Below are positions 58,757-64,000 of a stretch of DNA of 64,000 nucleotides, in pieces. Numbering within the stretch: the first letter of the stretch is position 1; every line of letters begins with the position of its first letter. The notes below the pieces were generated by a model. That model was given only the letters and a program-made list of their open reading frames with translations, was not told the origin of the DNA and searched no databases. Source of the DNA: Buddleja alternifolia (Eukaryota > Streptophyta > Magnoliopsida > Lamiales > Scrophulariaceae); the NCBI GenBank assembly GCA_019426215.1, contig CM033393.1, forward strand, positions 9,086,046 to 9,150,045. The letters run 5' to 3'. Made by a program: the position numbers and the translations under genes.

Positions 58757-60294
58757 CGTTAGGTACATGCCCTAGATGCCAATGAGGACAAATAGATTTT
58801 ATAGTGTATGCAATTATCTTGTACGAATCTATCTTTAATAAAGGCATTTATTCTTTTGTACATATAAAAGCTTCATGGTATTAATAAGTATTGAACAAGT
58901 AGTCCATGTGTATCGAGGTTGACTCTTCGCCCTTTATGGAATAAAGAAGTGGCACGGGGAGAGTCTGACACCTGATCACTTAAGAGGGTTCACAAGTCAA
59001 GGAATCTTAATTGGGCATTAAGATTCGACTTGTATGACACATGCTCTGACAAAGAGTGTTAATCGAACACTATGGGATAGTGAGAAAACGTGTCATAGAT
59101 GTACCAATGAAATTGGTATATTCGAACACAGCTCGCAGTAATCCGATCACATGGGTGTTTACTCAGTGACTTTCAAGGATTGAATTACTGATCATAATAG
59201 TATGCGTGAGCCTTCGAAGTGAGGGGTCATGATCAATGTACTTGTACTAATGAATCTGTTACTAGAGTAGTTAGGCCCAAATCGCCCTTAGGTGGGGCCG
59301 ACCTCGAGGTACGATCTCAATGAGTCAAGTAGCACTTGTGAAGTGATCGCCAAGATGGGCATGGAGGGTAGTTTGGTAATTTCATTATGCTATGATTTAA
59401 TGCTTAGTATCAAGTTTAGTGAGTTTGACATATACCAAAACTCTCACTTGATCAGGATACGTCAGTGAAGGGCTTATACACATACGGTATTTATGGTCTA
59501 GAGGTTCGTAAATGATTCGTTCATTTAGTACTAAATTGGATTACAATGTGAGTTCACGGGATTGGCTAGGTGACACTCACATCCTTTGGTAATTCCTCCC
59601 ATTGCCAATTGAGACGAACATAAAGAGTCGCGCTACAAGAAACAAACAAGATGTTTTTTTGTGTTAATCTTTTAGAAAGATAAAATTAATTGGACGGATT
59701 GATGTAATGGTAAATTAATAAATTAAATATTTAATTAAATTAAATTAAATTAAACGATATTTAAGTAAAGAGTTAATCAAATGAAATTAATTAATAATAT
59801 ATATTTTGGATTTAAATTGGATTTAAATCAAATATATATTAAAAGGTGGACTAAGTTGACCGGGCAAACAAAAGCCCACCTTGACCGTCCAATAGAGCCC
59901 TAGGGGCAGCCACTAGGAGTACCAAAATGGTCTCCTACTTGTTGCATAAGTTAAGAGAGTTATTAATATCTCCAACTGTGTAACAAGACTCCTTACCCTA
60001 ATTGCATAACACAAAAAGAAGAAAATTCCTACCCTAATTTTTCTCTAGCCATCCACCACTACCACAAGGAGAGACTTTCCGGGATCTTTGGAAGGCTTGT
60101 TTCGCATGAAGCTTTGGAGACATGACTTCTGAGAGAGTTGCTGTTACACGAATTCAAAAAAACAAAATCGATAAGGTATTTAATTTCGTTTAATTTTGTA
60201 AAACCTCGAAAATCATCAAACTCGCGTTAAAATGATTCGACTCTAGGAATACTCAATTCTCCCGCTGCGTTTTTCGCTCATAGGATTCCTAACA
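58757..60294 (+). repeat. Copia-A 3' LTR
   Basis: It starts CGTTAGGTACATGCC (first base changed from T) and ends GATTCCTAACA. It is the only complete LTR of Copia-A and the reference for dating solo LTR B and the 5' truncation. Confidence 0.9.
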
Positions 60295-60420
60295 CTGAAT
60301 TGGTTTATCTGAAATGATATCGCACATTTCATCATCACAAGAACAAATATATGTAAATGCCTTGACCTTCCATGAGTCATAATTTGACTCAGTCAACTTA
60401 GGCACTTTAGTGAATGCCAT
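60295..60420 (-). pseudogene. Element E gag, N-terminal 42 codons
   Basis: ATG at 60418-60420 gives MAFTKVPKLTESNYDSWKVK, the usual opening of a Copia gag (KLTxxNYxxWK). It stays open to the junction with Copia-A at 60294, where it is cut. Confidence 0.85.
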
Positions 60421-60504
60421 GGAAAAATATGAAAGAAACTAGTTTGATAAAATGGATCTAAACAAGCATTTATGCTTGGAAACGTAAATGCTTCAACTTC
60501 AATC

Positions 60505-60516
60505 GCTTTGATACCA
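60505..60516 (-). promoter_or_regulatory. Element E primer binding site
   Basis: TGGTATCAAAGC on the minus strand, two bases from the LTR end: an initiator-tRNA type site with one change. Confidence 0.88.
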
Positions 60517-60518
60517 CT

Positions 60519-63500
60519 TGTTGGTCCCAAGTAGCATACGAAAGGGCCTAGAAGGGGGGAGGGGGTTTGAATAGAACCTAAAATTCTTTGTGAACTTCAA
60601 AATTTTTGTAAAACTTTTCACAAGTGCTGTCTGGAACAGACAGTGACACACAATCAATGTTTGTAGGTTTTGATTTTCAAGACTTGTTTTAAAAAGTTAA
60701 CTTAGATAACGGTTTTGATTACTTGATCAAGAGAGGATCAGATGCTCATCACTTATATCAGGGTTAGCACAGTGGAAGATTTTACAAGTCTCTTAATGAG
60801 ATAGATCAGGCGCTTATAGAAATACTTAGCTGCTTTGATTTTGGTTTGCAAAGGTATGCTTTATGACAATATGATAATATGGTGAAAGATAAAGCAATAA
60901 GACAGTAGAGAATAAAAGACACGAGAATTGAAAGGTTCACTAGATGTGAGTAATCCCAACTACGTCCTTCTAATGCTCTCCACACAGGAGGAATTTACAA
61001 TAATGAATCACAAAGCTTTACAAGGATAGCTTTAACACAATAGGAAATAGTGAAGACTTGATCTTGAGTTCCCTGGTCACATAGATTTCAACTCAGCTAA
61101 GATCTTCTTCTGACAAGCTTCTCTCACTCAGAAATAAGGCTTTGTGTGACGAAGAGAGAAAAATGTTGGTCCTAAGTGGCATACAAAAGGGTCTAGAAGG
61201 GGGGGGGGGGGTTGAATAGACCCTGAAGTCTTTTTCGACTTCAAAAAATTTGTACTCAATTGTTGTGAATGCTTGAAAATGTAGGCAGTTGGTTGAGCGT
61301 TTACTTGAAAACTGTTTTGGTAAAGTTAACTTAGACTTAAGATTTGAATACTATAACTAATTAGGTTTAAGCGTTCAGTTCCTTTAATCAGGGTTAGCAC
61401 GTCAGAGTGATTTTAAGTCTTATCTTTGAAAGGTTTTTAGCGTCACAATGCTTTCCTTAGAGCTTTTAAATTTTTTTATCAAAGTGTTTACTTAACCGAT
61501 TATGTGAAGATATAATAATAAGTAAATCGATAGTATGTAAAGAACACGATATTTATAAGGTTCGTTGGGTGGTGTAATCCCAACTACGTCCTTCTACTCC
61601 TTTATCACTCGGAGGCAATCCACTGAAATGATTCTCGAAGAATCACACAAAAACTTCAGCAAAATAAGGGAAAAATGGATTTGAATGGCTTGATCTCTTT
61701 GGTCACACAGATTTCTGCTCCAGAACACTTTGATCCTCTTGCTTCTTTCACTCAGAAATAATGCAAGTGTCCAACTTCGACTTCACTTAGATCGCGAGGC
61801 TGGACATAGGTTTTGTCTAATGGTTTGTTTGATTTTTGGAAGTTCAAACAACTTGAAATATCTCAATAGTAGTGAAGAATTCGTCAGAAAAGATGTTTGA
61901 GATATTGGTTGACTGTCTCAGAGATTGGAGGAAATCAAATAGAATGTTTGATTCGAATATTTGATCTTTTCTGAAAGTGTAAGGATCAACACTTCAATCC
62001 AACAGAGTTTTGCTTGTGAGATTGTTGTTGTATTTTGCCTTGTTGTTGAAGTCCTCTTTATAGACTTTCTCGGGTAAAGTATCCGTTGGACACATGGTGA
62101 AGCGTGTTTCTTTCACTCTCGCGTGTGAACAACTTTCGTCCTTTTTCCCTGAAATTTTGCTGTATAAAATTGGTGCCACAGACTTGTAAAGTTGACAGTT
62201 CAATGAGAAGGCTTCTCCGTAAGTCCTAGAGTGCTTATCACATTTAATGCTCTTATCAGGATTTAGTGCATTTGAAATTATGCCCGTTGGACATTAATGC
62301 TGTGAGAATATTTTCATTAAACTCCTTTTGGACTTCGGAATAAATTCAAGTAAAATCTTATCTCGATAGACGCTCATTCAACACTGAATGATCCTTAGCT
62401 GAATCTTTACATTAAAGCTTGAAAATCTTGACGCTTAGACGCTTGCTAGAAATCTTTATCTTCATTCAGACTTCAGACGCTTGAATCTTCAGACCCAACT
62501 ACTGATAATCTCACTCAGAATAATATCAGACGCTCAGTCTAAGACTACTTACCCTAACAGTCTAGAATAAAAACCAATGAGGCCTTATACAAATCTAACG
62601 CTCAAAGCCTATAAATGATTTCTAATAAAATCAAACTTACATATTTTGAGGTCTAACATAAATACTAATTGTCATCATCAAAACATCTAATAAGAAATTT
62701 CCTAACAAAGAGGTTGATGGATTTTATCATTGGTTTGTTTGATTTGGAAAGTTCAAACACTTCAGGGAATCTCTTTTGGAAGGATAGTTCTTCTATGAAG
62801 ATGTATGAGATATTGGTTGGATGTAGAGATGTATAAGCTTAAAAACAATTTAGTTGTGGAGGATCTAATCTTTTTGTATCTTTGGATAGATTTCAACAGC
62901 GTAAGTGTATATCAAGATTTTGATAATTTTTTCAGTGTTTAAGGCTGAGCAGTGAGGATTTATTCAGACTTGTTTTGGAATTTGTCCGTTGAAGACATGT
63001 AGGTGCGTGTTTCGCACATAGCGCGTGAGCTGGTCTTTTTCTGACATCTCTGAAAATTCTGCTACACAGAGTTGGTAGCAAGCTTTCTTTGAGTTGACAG
63101 CCAATGGAAAAGGCTTACCCGCACGTCAATAGTCGTTAACACATTTAAGGCTCTTATCAAGCATTTAATGCATTTGAATTTAATTCCCATTGGAATTAAA
63201 TGTCCATTGAATGTTTGCATTTAAGTCCTTATTGACTTCAGATTTAATTTAGGTGAATTGGGTCCCTTGTGAGTTGTTCACCTTGAATGATTCTCAAGCG
63301 CTTGACAGCCGCTTAAATAATCTCTTATCTTTAAAGTCTTCAGAAATTGATCTTCGGTTTCACTTTGATAGACTCACCTAGAATTGTATCATAGCTTAAG
63401 CACTTAGATACTAGTCTAAAACTATAAAATAAAAGGCCTTAACTAAAAAAATTACAACTTGGTAATTTTGTCAAACGCTTAGACATATTCTAAAAAGAGA

Positions 63501-63577
63501 AACTTATATAATCTTTGGGGTCTAACATAATACCTATCTTGTCATCATCGAAACATCTAGCATGAAATTTCCTAACA
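60519..63577 (-). repeat. Element E 5' LTR (60519-61163 plus 62708-63577)
   Basis: Plus-strand ends are TGTTGGTCCCAAG and TTTCCTAACA. It is split by solo LTR F. The 61140-61163 and 62708-62740 flanks continue the same LTR, as judged against the D LTR. Confidence 0.82.
61164..62707 (-). mobile_element. Solo LTR (F) inserted in the element E LTR
   Basis: Plus-strand ends are TGTTGGTCCTAAGTGG and AAATTTCCTAACA, 1544 bp. It is of the same family as the D and E LTRs and has the G-run hairpin (13 G) near 61190-61223. Flanks AAAAA and AAGAG do not give a clear duplication. Confidence 0.8.
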
Positions 63578-64000
63578 CTTTATGCATATTTTTTAGTTGT
63601 TTAGATTTTCTAATGAATTATGTGATTTTTATCTTTCCAACATGTAATTTGTGTACGCATTTTTCATATAAAGGTGGCACATGAAGGAGACTGAGAAGAA
63701 AAAGGAATGATGCAATGTAAAGAAGTTGTTATATCTTTTGACTTAGTCATCATTGTATTTTGTCTATGGTAGTTATTGCATTTTGTTCAGTTTCTTTTGG
63801 ATAATATAGTCATGTAAGATGATATTATGTTGAAATATGGTAGACAATGTTGAATCTAGATATCGAGAATCTGATATATGAAGTAAATATTTATGCTATT
63901 GATTTTTTAGTGATTTGTGTGGTAAATATATTCAATTTGATGTTAATTAATGAGATTATTATATATTGAGATTAGATCGCAAAATTGTCACGGTAATTCC
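63578..64000. other. AT-rich DNA to the window end
   Basis: Neither a gene nor a repeat was recognised in this stretch. Confidence 0.5.

Larger units (their letters stand above)
34376..60294 (+). mobile_element. Copia-A: Ty1/Copia retrotransposon, heavily interrupted
   Basis: It comprises a truncated 5' LTR (34376-34879 plus 36541-36882), PBS, leader, gag/integrase/RT pseudogene, then, after a 17.6-kb insertion (Copia-C with D inside), the RNase H end at 58502-58735, a polypurine tract and the 3' LTR at 58757-60294. The 5' LTR lacks roughly its first 700 bp compared with the 3' copy, so no target duplication can be checked. The 3' LTR ends exactly where the gag of element E breaks off, so Copia-A probably inserted into E. 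Confidence 0.85.
60295..63577 (-). mobile_element. Element E: Copia-type element, 5' end only
   Basis: On the minus strand: 5' LTR 63577-60519 (interrupted by solo LTR F), PBS, short leader and the first 42 codons of gag, cut off at Copia-A. Its LTR is a diverged relative of the D LTR (GTCCCAAGTAGCATACGAAAG, G-run, TCACTCAGAAATAA blocks in the same order). Confidence 0.85.

Noticed and set aside
61159..62712. A target duplication for solo LTR F
   Set aside because: Flanks AAAAA and AAGAG differ at two of five positions, so no clear duplication can be claimed.

Overview
The window is nuclear DNA of a flowering plant, probably a eudicot. The evidence is plant-type LTR retrotransposons (Ty1/Copia and a Tat-lineage Ty3/Gypsy), En/Spm CACTA, Mutator-like and hAT elements, AT-rich intergenic DNA, GT-AG introns and one plant-specific host gene. 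No rRNA, tRNA, CRISPR or bacterial operon was seen. Only one gene looks like an intact host gene: a MIZU-KUSSEI 1-like (DUF617) protein at 29670-30338 on the minus strand. Almost everything else is transposable elements nested in one another, up to three layers deep.

Left part, 1-13050. A cut-off Copia LTR (1-1271) is followed by a 736-bp hAT element with a perfect 8-bp target duplication (2646-3381). Next comes an 8.1-kb Mutator-like element with a perfect 9-bp target duplication (3567-11646). It is filled with tandem repeats (about 177-bp units at both ends, a two-register satellite of about 348 bp, a 230-bp unit, a 32-bp minisatellite), a telomere-like CCCTAAA stretch and a broken CACTA element with a TNP2 pseudogene.

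Middle part, 13056-34375. A Tat-lineage Gypsy element (13056-29364; TSD ATATG) has two RNase H domains and an antisense multi-exon gene between pol and its 3' LTR. Two CACTA elements, both with AGCGGTT hairpin arrays, are inserted in it. The larger (17428-23797; TSD AAA) splits the integrase and carries a truncated TNP2 gene plus an 11-exon gene that joins a plant-transposase (Transposase_24-like) region to a Ulp1/C48 cysteine peptidase domain with its catalytic residues present. The smaller (24115-25823; TSD TCT) has no gene but contains a 210-bp palindrome. The MIZ1-like gene lies about 300 bp beyond the Gypsy 3' LTR. Its upstream side holds a small CACTA-like element, a Mutator-type MITE (TSD TTTCAAATA) and a solo LTR (TSD GTAAG).

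Right part, 34376-64000. This is a nest of Copia-type elements. Copia-A (+ strand) runs from a truncated 5' LTR at 34376 to its 3' LTR end at 60294. A solo LTR (B) sits in its 5' LTR. Copia-C (- strand, 40911-58484) sits in its reverse transcriptase/RNase H region. Element D (- strand, 49304-57443; TSD ACAAT) sits in the 5' LTR of Copia-C. D has Copia-type LTRs but no recognisable gag or pol. Its interior is one long intron-containing decayed gene with its own TATA box, on the sense strand of the element. A related element E (- strand, 60295-63577) keeps the PBS and the start of a Copia-like gag, and is interrupted by solo LTR F. The retroelement genes are all decayed; I saw no intact gag-pol.
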